Under the pieces are notes generated by a model that saw only the letters and a program-made list of their open reading frames with translations, ran no database searches and was not told where the DNA came from. DNA of 64,000 nucleotides from Azolla caroliniana (lineage: Eukaryota > Polypodiophyta). A program made the translations under genes and the position numbers. This document shows positions 23,860-33,638 of the stretch, piece by piece; position 1 is the first letter of the stretch; the number at the start of each line of letters is the position of its first letter. The stretch spans positions 15,624,001 to 15,688,000 of the forward strand of contig JBHGNT010000018.1 of the NCBI GenBank assembly GCA_043228905.1. Reading direction: 5' to 3'.

Positions 23860-24059
23860 CACCAGTCTTAAGCCTCTTAGCCGATTTGTACTTATCTTTC
23901 ATATAATATAAGAGCTGCTGTCATCATCCTATTTCTCTCTCTCTCCTCTTCTCACTTCCTCTCTCTCGGGAATCTTACGCAGTCCTGTCTTCTTAGTACT
24001 AATAGTACTACTCTTCTTAGTACTAATTCCATCTCTGCTTTAGTACTATTCCTGACAGT

Positions 24060-24071
24060 TTGAACCAATTT
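24060..24071 (+). promoter_or_regulatory. Candidate self-priming site of Gypsy B
   Basis: The bases after the 5' LTR read TTGAACCAATTT and do not begin with the TGG expected of a tRNA-type PBS. They are an exact 12-nt complement of AAATTGGTTCAA (23,848-23,859), which lies 33 bases downstream of the first base of the TATA box, at the predicted RNA 5' end. This is the geometry of self-primed elements such as Tf1. Confidence 0.6.
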
Positions 24072-24125
24072 TCCCTCTAGCCTACTTGTCACTCTCCCTC
24101 ATCCTCCTACCCTTTTCCCTATACT

Positions 24126-25283
24126 ATGGCTACTGTTAGCGCCCAAGAATACCAATTCGTTTTCTCCGAGCTACAGTGCCTAAAAGAAAAGTTTGTTGCC
24201 CTGGAACAAGAAAACCAACGGCTGATAGGGGATCTGCAACAAATCGCTCTAGAAAAACAACAAACGCAACAACAACATGGGGAGTTAGCGTTACGGGTAC
24301 AACAACTCGAAGCAGCGTTGCAACAACAAGGATCCAGTCCCCAAGGATTTCATAAAGAGCCCAAGATTGGACTTCCTGTGAAATTTGATGGAACGCGTTC
24401 GCAATTCCGGGGATTCCTTAATCAGGTACGCTTAGTCATCCAGATGCATCCTTCCCGATATCCCACTGATGCATCTCGAGTCGGCCTAATAGGCACGCTA
24501 CTTAGCGGCTCAGCCTTGGCATGGTTTGCTCCGCTTCTAGAAAAACAATCACCCTTACTTAATAACTTTGAAGATTTTATTGGTGAGTTTAAAGCCTGCT
24601 TTGGAGACACCGACAGCATCAGGACGGCGATCAACAAGATCCGGCGATTGCGTCAAGGCGATCGTCCAGCCTCTGCCTACGCGGCGGATTTCCGCCTACT
24701 TGCTTCAGATATACCCTGGGATGATCAAGCACTAATGGAGCAGTTTCGCTATGGCTTGCGAAACGATGTCAAAGATCTACTTCTAACTTTCCCCGAAGAA
24801 CCAAAGTCTCTTACGGAGGCAATCAGTCGAGCAGTTCGATGTGACAACCGCCTTTTTGAACGGCGTTCAGAACGTCAATTACAGATACCACGCTCTAGGC
24901 CAGAGCCCACTTACGCCGCAGTCGCGGCTAAACCGTTTGCACGAGACACACCTCAAGCAAATACTTCGACACCGATGGAGATCGATACCATGCGTCGACG
25001 CGGCCCGTTATCGAAAGAAGAAAAGCAACGACGACGTGCCAATCGATTATGTCTTTATTGCGGTGGACCAGGACATATCGCCATCAATTGTCCCCATAGG
25101 CCAAGAAGACAGGTAAATCAAATCGTCGCCTGTACTAAACCCGAGTCAATTCTTCCCTTTGGAGTGTCTGATAGTATTAATAGTACTAATAGAGTGTCAG
25201 ATAGTATTCATAGTACTAATAGCCCAAGTATCTCAAATAAATTTGAAATCCTTAGTCAATTAGATGAAGAGTTAAACGATTGA
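24126..25283 (+). CDS. Gypsy B Gag (sushi/Tcn1-like), intact
   Basis: 385 residues. The N-terminal ~75 residues are a Gln/Leu-rich coiled coil ([19 protein letters not shown]). The capsid-like core follows: [85 protein letters not shown] and CDNRLFERR. This matches the sushi/Ty3-like Gag pattern also seen in domesticated RTL/PEG10 proteins (family knowledge). A perfect CX2CX4HX4C knuckle ([14 protein letters not shown]) lies near residue 310. The frame ends at TGA 25,281-25,283, overlapping pol by four bases. No defect is visible, so it could still make particles. Confidence 0.9.
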   Translation: MATVSAQEYQFVFSELQCLKEKFVALEQENQRLIGDLQQIALEKQQTQQQHGELALRVQQLEAALQQQGSSPQGFHKEPKIGLPVKFDGTRSQFRGFLNQVRLVIQMHPSRYPTDASRVGLIGTLLSGSALAWFAPLLEKQSPLLNNFEDFIGEFKACFGDTDSIRTAINKIRRLRQGDRPASAYAADFRLLASDIPWDDQALMEQFRYGLRNDVKDLLLTFPEEPKSLTEAISRAVRCDNRLFERRSERQLQIPRSRPEPTYAAVAAKPFARDTPQANTSTPMEIDTMRRRGPLSKEEKQRRRANRLCLYCGGPGHIAINCPHRPRRQVNQIVACTKPESILPFGVSDSINSTNRVSDSIHSTNSPSISNKFEILSQLDEELND

Positions 25284-25315
25284 GTCCAGCCAAAATAGGA
25301 GCCATTTGGTTGGAC
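25271..25315 (+). promoter_or_regulatory. Candidate -1 ribosomal frameshift signal between gag and pol
   Basis: G_TTA_AAC (25,271-25,277) is correctly phased in the gag frame, four codons' space before its end, with stop TGA at 25,281. It is a known working slippery heptamer type. Six to seven bases downstream, GTCCAGCCAAA (25,284-25,294) can pair with TTTGGTTGGAC (25,305-25,315) in an 11-bp stem with one G-U pair and a 10-base loop. Slipping back one base leads straight into pol. The equivalent place in Gypsy A keeps GTCCAAC/GTTGGAC. Confidence 0.65.
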
Positions 25316-28158
25316 AGCAGCCCTAGATCTGTACAGCCCATTAGTGGTTCCATTCCTTCCAAGCAAGTTAGCAATGTGTTCCTAGCCCAAGTCATTGTTA
25401 GTACTAAAAGTACTCCCCCAGTACCCGTCCTAGCACTTTTAGATTCCGGAGCTAATTCCTATTTCATGGATCGAAATTTTGCCCAAGCTTCTCAGATATC
25501 CTTAAGAAAACTTCCTTGTCCCGCATCTGTAGTGGTCATTGATGGTCGTCCCATTGCTTCCGGGAATATTGTAGAAGAATCAGAACCCATTCAAGTTGTC
25601 CTAGGTAGTTTTGTGTGTATAATATCATTTAATATAATTAGTAGTCCAGAGCATCCCATTGTCCTAGGATTACCTTGGCTTGAATTACATAATCCAGCCA
25701 TAGATTGGAGAACAAGAGAAGTCCGATATCGACCACCCCAAGAATCAACTCACCGAGTTTCGACCATTTCACTCCATCAACTACGCGAAGAAGGACCCAA
25801 GGAGGCAATGTTCCTATTTTCCATATCAGTACATCCTTCTAGCACTATTAAGAAGGACTCCTCAATACAACTTCCGGCAAAATATCATCCTTATGCCGAT
25901 GTATTTGACAAGGTAAAAGCCGGTACCCTTCCTCATCACCGTCCCTATGACTGTCCCATCGATTTACAACCAGGAACCGAGCCACCATGGGGACCAATTT
26001 ACAACTTGTCACCCACCGAGTTAGAAGTCCTTCGAGCCTACATAGAGGAGAACTTGGCAAGCGGGTTCATCCGTCATTCGAAATCTCCGGCCGGTGCACC
26101 CATCTTCTTTGTCAAGAAGAAAGATGGCTCACTTCGTCTTGTCGTTGATTACCGCGGATTGAATAAAGTCACCATCCGGAATAGGTATGCACTTCCTCTT
26201 ATATCAAGTCTTTTAGAGCGAGTTAATGGTGCCAAGTTTTTTACTAAAATCGACCTACGAGGAGCGTATAATCTCGTGCGGATCCGACCGGGAGATGAGT
26301 GGAAGACCGCTTTTCGCACGCGGTATGGGCATTTCGAGTATACTGTTATGCCGTTTGGCCTAACCAATGCACCCGCAGTCTTCCAACACATGGCAAATGA
26401 TATATTCAGAGACCTCTTGGATATCTGTTTGATCTCTTGATTTATTCGAAGACCCAGGAAGAGCACGATTCTCATGTACTATTAGTACTAAAGCGACTCC
26501 GCGAGAATGGTCTTTATGCCAAGCTAGAGAAATGTAGCTTTGACTGCAAGCAAGTGGAATTTCTAGGCTACGTCATCTCCTCAAAGGGCATCGCCATGGA
26601 TCCAGCTAAAATCCAAACTGTACTAGAGTGGCAAATTCCACGGTCGGTACGAGATGTACAATGTTTTCTAGGCTTTGCTAACTTCTACCGTAAGTTTATA
26701 CAGGATTACTCGAAGATTATTTTACCTCTCACACAACTTACGAAGAAGGGCCAAGCATTTCTTTGGTCCATCGAAGCAGATATGGCTTTTCGGCATCTTA
26801 AGAAAGCCTTTACATCAGCACCGATTCTAGCTCATGTGGATACAAGCAAACCATTCATCATGGAGGCCGACGCATCAGATTTCGCCCTCGGTAGCATCCT
26901 TTCTCAACAAGGCGATAAAGAAGAGTTGCATCCGGTGGCTTTCCATTCGCGCAAATTCAATGTCGCAGAAATCAACTATGAAATACATGACAAGGAGTTA
27001 TTAGCCATCGTGGATTCATTTGTACAATGGCGGCATTTCTTAGAGGGCTCTCCACATCAGGTCATTGTCTTTAGCGATCATAAAAATCTTGCTTATTTTC
27101 AGAACGCTCGCGTACTAAATCGACGGCAAGCTCGGTGGGCGCAATTCCTCACGCGTTTCAACTTCGAAATCACATATCGACCGGGGAAGCAGCAAGGAAA
27201 AGCAGATGCACTATCACGGCGTTCATATCTTGCACCTCGTCCTGGTGACGCAACATTTGATAATCAAAAGCAAGTAATCTTGGGACCAACACGATTGCAC
27301 ACGACGCGGATTTTTCACACCCCGATGGATTCACGGATTACCGATGACATACGTGCAACCTTGAAGACAGATAGTTTTGCTCAAGACATCCTGGCGCACA
27401 TTGATACTTCTCGGGCATCCTGTTCTCAGTCTCAACAACCAGGTATTGACTACCGACAATTCGAATATCATGATGGTTTGTTATTCTTTAAAAAGCGCGT
27501 ATATGTCCCCGATTGCTCCTGTCGCCTTCAAATCGTCCAACATTGTCACGACACCCATACGGCGGGACATTTCGGTAGTACCAAGACGTTGGAGTTAGTG
27601 CAGCGATCTTTTTGGTGGCCCCACATGCGCCGTTTTGTCGACGACTACGTTCGGACCTGTGATGCTTGCTGCCGAGCAAAGATGCCACGACACCATCCAT
27701 ATGGCTTGTTGGAACCTTTACCAATTCCAAGTAAGCCATGGCAGTCTATTTGTCTTGATTTTATTACAGATCTGCCGGTCTCGAAGGGGTTCGATGCTAT
27801 CCTAACCGTCGTCGATCGATATACGAAGATGGCACATTTTGTGCCATGTACTAAAGCCATCACTAGCGAGGAAACCGCCGCTCTTGTTATGCGTGAGGTA
27901 TTTCGGCATCATGGCCTACCAGACAGTATTGTCAGTGACCGAGGCCCGCAATTTGTCTCCAAATTTTGGCAGCATCTCTTCAGGATGCTCAAACTTTATT
28001 ACTTGGTCGATTGGCTCGGTTATAGTCCGAGCGAACGTACTTGGGAACCCGTCGAGAATGTTGCCAATGCACAAGATCTTCTTGCTGATTTCCACCGAAA
28101 GTATCCGGACAAACCCGGTCCGCAGTTAGCGCCGACTCGTTCCACTCGTCGTCTTTAA
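25280..28158 (+). pseudogene. Gypsy B pol, with deletions in the RT catalytic motif and integrase
   Basis: Protease: [13 protein letters not shown] near 25,435. [22 protein letters not shown] and [20 protein letters not shown], then a break at about 26,428. Compared with Gypsy A (YLDD present), about 16 bases covering the catalytic motif are gone and the frame shifts, reaching a stop at 26,438-26,440. In the new frame the RT tail, RNase H (EADASDFALGS, DKELLAIVDSF), H2C2 zinc finger (HCHDTHTAGHFG, CDAC) and integrase core (DFITDLPV, SDRGPQFVSKFW) are intact. An in-frame deletion near 28,000 joins the core to the chromodomain (YYLVDWLGYSPSERTWEPVENV), removing the integrase Glu region. The element cannot reverse-transcribe or integrate by itself. 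Confidence 0.92.
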
Positions 28159-28169
28159 GGGGGAGATAG

Positions 28170-28590
28170 TGTCATGGCAAGACTCGAACCCATGACTTTA
28201 TGCTACATGGGTCGAGCTCTTACCATTAGATTAGGAATTGTATTTTGTAGAATATTATTTTCATTTATGCTTTATCATAGAAAATTGTTGTATATTCCAG
28301 ATCTCTCTGGAACATTCTAGAAGCTTCAAGATTATTCCTAAAAACACTATAAAAGGAGGCACAAGGCATTGTTTTGAACCAAATTGGTTCAACACCAGTC
28401 TTAAGCCTCTTAGCCGATTTGTACTTATCTTTCATATAATATAAGAGCTGCTGTCATCATCCTATTTCTCTCTCTCTCCTCTTCTCACTTCCTCTCTCTC
28501 GGGAATCTTACGCAGTCCTGTCTTCTTAGTACTAATAGTACTACTCTTCTTAGTACTAATTCCATCTCTGCTTTAGTACTATTCCTGACA
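28170..28590 (+). repeat. 3' LTR of Gypsy B
   Basis: 421 bp, identical by eye to the 5' LTR over its whole length. It follows the polypurine tract at about 28,157-28,169 and is followed by the CTATG duplication. Confidence 0.97.
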
Positions 28591-28595
28591 CTATG

Positions 28596-30796
28596 CCAAG
28601 AGAGAAAAATGTGAGTTTGATTGCAATTCCATAGAATTTCTTGGTTATGTTATCTCCCCCTAGGGCATCACCATGGATTCAAGGAAAATCAAGACAATTC
28701 AAGAATGGGCCTCTCCAAAACAAGTAAAGGATGTACAACCGTTCCTTGGTTTCACAAATTTCTATTGGCAATTATCAAGGGGTTCTCCGTCATAGTCTAG
28801 CCCTTGATTGAGCTTACTCGTAAAGGGATGTCGTTTCAATGGATTCCATCTAGTCAACACGCCTTCGACCTACTCAAGGGAGTTTTTTCCTAGGGTCCAG
28901 TCCTCCTTCATTTAGACCATACTAAGCCTTTTCAAGTTGAAACAGATGCCTTTGACTTTGCCATTGGTGCCATCTTATCCGAACCTGATGATGACATCCT
29001 ACATCCGGTGGCGTACTACTCCCGAAAATTTACAGCTCCATAAATAAACTATCCCATCTATGACAAGGAGCTCGCGACTATAGTGGCAGCTTTCATGGAG
29101 TGGAGACCTTACTTGGCTGGGGCGCAACATCAGGTTCAGATATTAACAGATCATAAAAATTTATTGTATTTCTTAACAACCCGTACTTTGAATCAGTGGT
29201 AGGCCCATTGGTCAACTTTGTTAGCCGACTATGACTTTGAAATTGTCTTTCGGCCGGGGGCATAAAACATGAAGCCTGATGCTCTTTCACGACGGTCGGA
29301 TTTTGAGTTGAGCCCAAGGGATGATGCCTATGCTCAACAATCTCAATATTTGCTTAAACCAAATCAATTCCAGCTCTTTGCCACATGCATGCTCCATGAC
29401 GACTCTCTGATTGAGGAGATAGCCAAAGCATTTCCCACTGACAAATTCGCCAACACAATTCAGGAAGGTCTTATTGATCCGTCAAAATCCAAGACCAAGG
29501 AAGACCTTGATCACTTCATATTTGAGGGGGGATTGCTTTACCGAGAACAACTCTTATATGTTCCGGAGGGCCGATGTCAAACTCAAGTTCTCCAAAAGTG
29601 TCATGATGACCTCTTGGCTGGTCATTTTGCCGTTACAAAGACACTCGAATTAATCTCATAAGGATATTGGTGGGCTCAACCATGGAAGTTCGTCAAGGAA
29701 TTCATCAAGACATGTGATACTTGTGCTAGATCCAAAGTCGTCCACCATAGGCCATATGGGTTGCTCCAACCACTTCCCATTCCCAACTGGCCTTGGGCAT
29801 CAATTTCCATGGATTTCATCACTGACTTGTCTCTTGTCCACGGATATGACACAGTGCTCGCCATGGTAGATTGTTTTACAAAGATGGCTCATTTTGCCCC
29901 TTGTGCAAAGACTATTTCAGTAGAAGCAACAACCGATCTATTTTTAAAGAATGTGGTGTGGCTTCACGGGGTTTCGGATGATGTCACCTCAGATCTCGGA
30001 CCCCAATTTGTCTCTCATTTTTGGCGGCGTGACTCCTTCAAACATTGGGCATAACAGTGAATTTGTCTTTGTCCTATCATCCTCCAACTGATGGCCAAAC
30101 GGAGCGGGTGAACCAAATTCTTGAGCAATACCTTCGATGCTTGCTTAGCTACCAGCAAGATGATTGGGTTGACCTCCTACCCTTGGCAGAGTTCACATAT
30201 AATAATACGCTACATGGTTCAACTGGGATCACCCTATTTTTCGCCAACTATGGTTTCCATCCTCGCTTCAGTATTTCCATCCTTGGCAACTCTGTCAACC
30301 CATCAACGGAAGGACGTGCTCGTATTTTAGCCGACATTCATCAAGACCTCTCCCTCGAACTCATCCTTGCAAGGGATTGGTATAAAGCGCAAGCTGATCG
30401 AAATCGTTCCGCTACACCCGCCTTTGCAGTTGGTGATCAAGTTTGGCTCTTACGTTGCCATGTTGATACTACTGACCTTGCAAAAAGTTGGATTACAAGA
30501 AGTTGGGGCCTTTCCGCATCATTGAGTGTGTCAATCCCGTCACTATTCCTGGAAGACACTCTCCACCTCCACCTCCAATTGAGCTTTCCACAAGTGAGGA
30601 GTATGAGGTGGACAAGATTCTGGACTCTCATTGGCATCGATGACAACTTCCATACTTAGTCCTATGGAAAGGGTATCCCATTTTAGAGGCAACTTGGGAA
30701 CCAACCGAACACTTGGAGAATGCACCGGATGTTGTTCATGCATTTCATCACCAATATCCACAAAAACCGGGGAGGCATCTTCGGAGGCGGCCTTAG
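28596..30796 (+). pseudogene. Gypsy A pol, second part: RNase H, integrase, chromodomain
   Basis: The reading resumes after Gypsy B with the RT thumb (FLGFTNFYW), RNase H ([38 protein letters not shown]), the integrase zinc finger (KCHDDLLAGHFAVTKTLE, CDTC) and the integrase core (MDFITDLSLVHGYDTVLAMVD, SDLGPQFVSHFW, TDGQTERVNQILEQYLR), which keeps all three acidic residues. A chromodomain follows at about 30,600-30,790 (YLVLWKGYPILEATWEPTEHLENA). There are stops at about 28,665, 28,793, 28,891, 29,041 and 29,658, and several frameshifts. A chromodomain would direct integration to particular chromatin. Confidence 0.87.
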
Positions 30797-30807
30797 CAAG
30801 GGGATAA

Positions 30808-30961
30808 TGTGATGGACATGACAATAGTCATGTCATGATTTGAACTCTTGACCTACTGTATTTAATCGATATGTTTTAACCAATACATCGAATACATAAT
30901 CATGTTACCTTACTAGATTATCGTAGATGATCTATTCTACATGTAGGATTTTAGAAGCTTC
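30808..30961 (+). repeat. Truncated 3' LTR of Gypsy A
   Basis: TGTGATGGACATG... matches the Gypsy A 5' LTR from its first base through TTTTAGAAGCTTC, then switches abruptly to Copia-O RNase H sequence. The break lies inside the heat-shock-element array. The missing remainder of the LTR and of Copia-O gag-pol indicates a deletion after insertion. Confidence 0.88.
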
Positions 30962-31615
30962 AATAGATTGTGGTATTCTCTAGGAATCAACCACACAAAT
31001 TCGACTCGAAGGGTACACATATGCTGACTGGGCCGACTATAGAGCCGATCAACGATCGAACTCCGGATTTGTCTTCTCGCTTGGCAGCGGAGCAATATCT
31101 TGGAGTAGTAAGAAGTAGCCTATCGTCACACTTTCTAGCAAGGAGGCCGAATATAAGGGCGCAACCGTGGCTGCATGTGAAGCCAAATGGCTCAAGAGGA
31201 TTTTGAAGGATCTGGGCATTCCCATCAAGGATCTGACTCCCCTTTACTGTGACAACATGCGCAATATTTATCTGGCTCGGAACCCAGTGTTCCACGCACA
31301 CACAAAGCATATCGAAGTGCACTATCACTTCATTCAAGAGCGCGTTCAGGCTGGAGAAGTCGACCTTCAACACATCAACACGAATCTTCAGACATCTAAC
31401 ATCTTCACCAACGCCCTAGGAGCCGACAAGCCTCGGCAATTCATGTCAAACCTTGGATTGACGATCCCTGACTTTCCAAGCTTGAGGGGGAGTACAAGAG
31501 AGAACCAGATACTATTCGAATTGGGTACGAGCCGAAGCGGACACCGGAGATCCTCCGAACCGGATACCAGTCGAAGAGGACATCAACCGAAAGGAACCGA
31601 CTTGAGTTGAGCTTG
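30962..31615 (+). pseudogene. Copia-O pol remnant: RNase H domain and 3' end
   Basis: Reading across one frameshift gives NQPHKFDSKG, then GYTYADWADYRADQRSNSGFV, GSGAISWSSKK, a TAG where related proteins have Gln, PIVTLSSKEAEYKG, ACEAKWLKRILKDLG, LYCDNMRNIYLARNPVFHAHTKHIEVHYHF and FTNALGADKPRQF. This is the classical Copia RNase H with its DADW/DYRSTSG-like and SSKEAEY motifs. A polypurine stretch (CTTGAGGGGGTG) precedes the 3' LTR. Everything upstream of RNase H is missing. Confidence 0.88.
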
Positions 31616-31623
31616 AGGGGGTG

Positions 31624-32085
31624 TGTTGAGAATCAAGCTCAACCTAGTGCAACGTGTGAACATACCCTTTGAGAATCTATGATCACTCAAAGGTGAAGAG
31701 TCACACTACTATTCTCTACACATTAACTATGTGTCATAGAATCATATTCTATGACACATAACTAATGAGTTGCATATTTCCCATGACTATGAGTCTTCAC
31801 ATTCCCCAAGAGAGAGTAGATGTTGTAGTGCGTTAATAAAGAGAGAGGGTGACCTTATATAAAGCACCCTTCTTCTACTTCATAGAGTGTTAGTTGTGAC
31901 TCCTTGTAATGCTACATTTTTGTATATCATATTCTCCTTGTGAATATACACATTCTTTTTGAGTATTCTATTTTCCATTCTATCTAATCTATCTTGTGTT
32001 TTCTCTTCTTTTATCTCTTTTCTCTCACACATACACATAACACATATCTCTTCCGCTGCACAAGAATCATATCCGATTCTTTACA
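31624..32085 (+). repeat. 3' LTR of Copia-O
   Basis: 462 bp, TGTTGAG...TTTACA, about 15 substitutions from the 5' LTR. It has a perfect 15-bp-arm palindrome at 31,728-31,760 (TATGTGTCATAGAAT/CAT/ATTCTATGACACATA), half of which is missing in the 5' LTR. Confidence 0.93.
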
Positions 32086-32573
32086 CAAATAAACCATTGA
32101 ACATTTGATTAAAAATAAAAAAATAAAAAATGAAAAGAAAACATTTCTCCTCTTGCTTGGTGTTCTTAGCCTAGGGAGCTTAAGACAATCTTGATCCATT
32201 TCTTACAAGCGTTCGTTGAGTCCTCAACAGTAGTGCCAAGTGCCAAGTGCCAAGCACCGTTGCAACTAATTAATGGTTTTCTTCCGGTTTAAATCATTGT
32301 CAAGTTTGGGAAAACATACACCCACACCCTCTTGTTGGAGAAGGATGGGTGTCCATAAACCTTCAAGCGTATTTACTAATCACCTTACGTTTGTTGGAGA
32401 TCTTTTTTATTTATAGCGCTTAACCTTTTCATTTTTTTTCTTGGAAAATATCCTTCCATTGGTTATAAATAGTTATTACAAGAATGTTGACCTACTGTCA
32501 AGCTACCCTTGGTATGTTGCACTCTTCCTTGGGTCTCCATCCCTAAAGGATAACTAGTATCAACACTCCACCA
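32086..32573. other. Flank between Copia-O and the inverted LTR arm
   Basis: No gene was recognised. Near 32,444-32,500 the sequence TATCCTTCCATTGGTTATAAATAG, read on the minus strand, resembles the LINE-1 3' terminal sequence (ACTAATGGAAGGA), so a LINE tail fragment in reverse is possible. A small triplication of AAGTGCC is at 32,235-32,256. Confidence 0.4.
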
Positions 32574-33603
32574 CTCTATAACCTAGTGTTAATAATTCAG
32601 TAATTAACTAGGGTTATGTGTGTAGTTAAGTAGCGGAAGGTTATGTGATATGTGTGTGTATGAGAAAGAGAGAGAGAGGAAGTTACACTTATGAACAATA
32701 ACACAAATGGAGGATAAAGACCTTTCCTCTACATTAATAAGTATAATCAAATACAAAAATACCCACAATGATGTACATATAGATCTTATGTGTAAGGGTG
32801 CACATTTGTGAGGAGAGTATAGTGTGAAAGTGTTTTTAGAATTCAAGCTATTGAAAATTAGAAGAATATAAGGTATGGAGCATTCACATTTGGAGGCTAA
32901 GAACATGAACCAAGACCTTAAGAAGACGTCAAAAGTAAAAGTAAGAGACATAGAGAAAAGTAAAAAGAGAAAAAGTGGGACACAAAAAATAGTAAAAAAG
33001 GAATGGTCATAACTCTTTCGTTTGTAACCCAAATACCATGTTGAAATATGGGTTAGAAAGCACGTAAAGAGAGCTATCTATAACGTTTTAAATCTCTAAA
33101 TTTGGAGCTTGGATGAGGGAGACATGACGATTAGAAGGTCATTGTGTCTTAACTAAAAATAGAAGATAAAAAGCTTCTAAAAATAGCGTGAACGAGGACG
33201 AAGAGGAAAATTATAAAAGAAGAAGTGATATCTTTAAAGAAAGAGTTTGAGTGGAGAAACGGTCTTAGTAGTGGGAAGAAGGAAGCATAGTTGAAGGAAG
33301 AAAGAGCTTAAGGTAGAATAGTGAAAGACATTTGTAGGTTTAGGTGATTGGAAGTTAAGAAGTTGTTTGGTTTTTAGTTGAATTTAGAGTCTATCCCCTT
33401 TGTATGGTCTTGATAGTTGAATATTATAACATTCTTATCTCTTTCTCATCTTCTCTATCTTTTTGTATGGTCTTGATAGTCTCCCTCTCAAATTCATAGT
33501 TCCCTTGGTCTTTATAATCTATTTTAATTCACAACTCTCTCTAATCGGCTTGGTCAAGCCCTCATATTGTGTATGACTATCCTTTGTCTTATATACTCTA
33601 TCA
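32574..33603 (+). repeat. Left arm of a ~1-kb inverted LTR pair, followed by a PBS-like site
   Basis: This segment and 37,163-38,208 are reverse complements over about 1 kb with high identity. Shared landmarks include GTTAATAATTC, GTGCAAGGGTGCACAT-like words, GGTCATAACTCTTTCGTTTG and CTTGGTCAAGCCCT. The left arm starts TGTTAATAATTC (32,587) and ends ACTCTATCA (33,603), then TTTTTGGCGCTCTCGGGAGG, a TGG-starting PBS-like site. It therefore looks like a 5' LTR on the plus strand. The open frame through it (minus, 32,604-33,032) has no recognised product. Confidence 0.75.
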
Positions 33604-33638
33604 TTTTTGGCGCTCTCGGGAGGGTGAATCCTTTCCGT

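Larger units (their letters stand above)
23637..24057 (+). repeat. 5' LTR of Gypsy B
   Basis: 421 bp, TGTCATGG...CCTGACA. Landmarks are an antisense tRNA-like module near its start, a four-unit heat-shock element, a TATA box, a hairpin at the expected transcript start, and repeated AGTACTAAT words near the 3' end. Confidence 0.97.
23637..28590 (+). mobile_element. Gypsy B: very recent, internally deleted chromodomain Gypsy element
   Basis: Two LTRs of exactly 421 bp (23,637-24,057 and 28,170-28,590) look identical base for base. They are flanked by a perfect 5-bp TSD, CTATG (23,632-23,636 and 28,591-28,595). A polypurine tract (AAGGGGGAGATAG) precedes the 3' LTR. The interior has an intact gag, a pol in the -1 frame, and two internal deletions. 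One removes the reverse-transcriptase catalytic motif and the other fuses the integrase core to the chromodomain. At 4.95 kb it is shorter than an autonomous chromodomain Gypsy would be. The insertion lies in Gypsy A pol. Confidence 0.97.
20854..30961 (+). mobile_element. Gypsy A: decayed chromodomain Gypsy element, interrupted by Gypsy B
   Basis: The 5' LTR is 20,854-21,268 (TGTCATGG...CCGTGACA). The 3' LTR starts at 30,808 after a purine-rich stretch (AGCAAGGGGATAA) and stops at 30,961 after only about 154 bases, where Copia RNase H sequence resumes. The interior holds gag, protease, reverse transcriptase, RNase H, integrase and a C-terminal chromodomain in Ty3/Gypsy order, with many stops and frameshifts. 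Gypsy B sits inside pol with a CTATG TSD. The lost 3' end and lost Copia pol suggest one deletion spanning the junction. Gag resembles the sushi/Tcn1-like group rather than the common plant Tekay or CRM lineages (inference). Confidence 0.9.
20228..32085 (+). mobile_element. Outer Copia retrotransposon (Copia-O), gutted and carrying nested Gypsy A and B
   Basis: The 5' LTR (20,228-20,675) and 3' LTR (31,624-32,085) both begin TGTTGAGAATC and end TTTACA. They are flanked by a perfect 5-bp TSD, CAAAT (20,223-20,227 and 32,086-32,090). A primer-binding site TGGTATCAGAGC (initiator tRNA-Met) directly follows the 5' LTR. Only the leader, the first codons of gag (ATG at 20,833) and the RNase H end of pol remain. 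The rest is missing at the Gypsy A 3' junction (30,961/30,962). The LTRs differ at about 15 positions plus one 14-base indel, so this is the oldest layer. Confidence 0.95.

Noticed and set aside
26428-26440. Programmed readthrough of the stop in Gypsy B RT
   Set aside because: Comparison with Gypsy A shows bases for the catalytic motif are missing and the frame changes, so this is a deletion.
32604-33032. Protein MGYKRKSYDHSFF..., found twice (also 37,703-38,032)
   Set aside because: The repetition is due to the inverted LTR arms; composition and lack of domains suggest non-coding LTR sequence.
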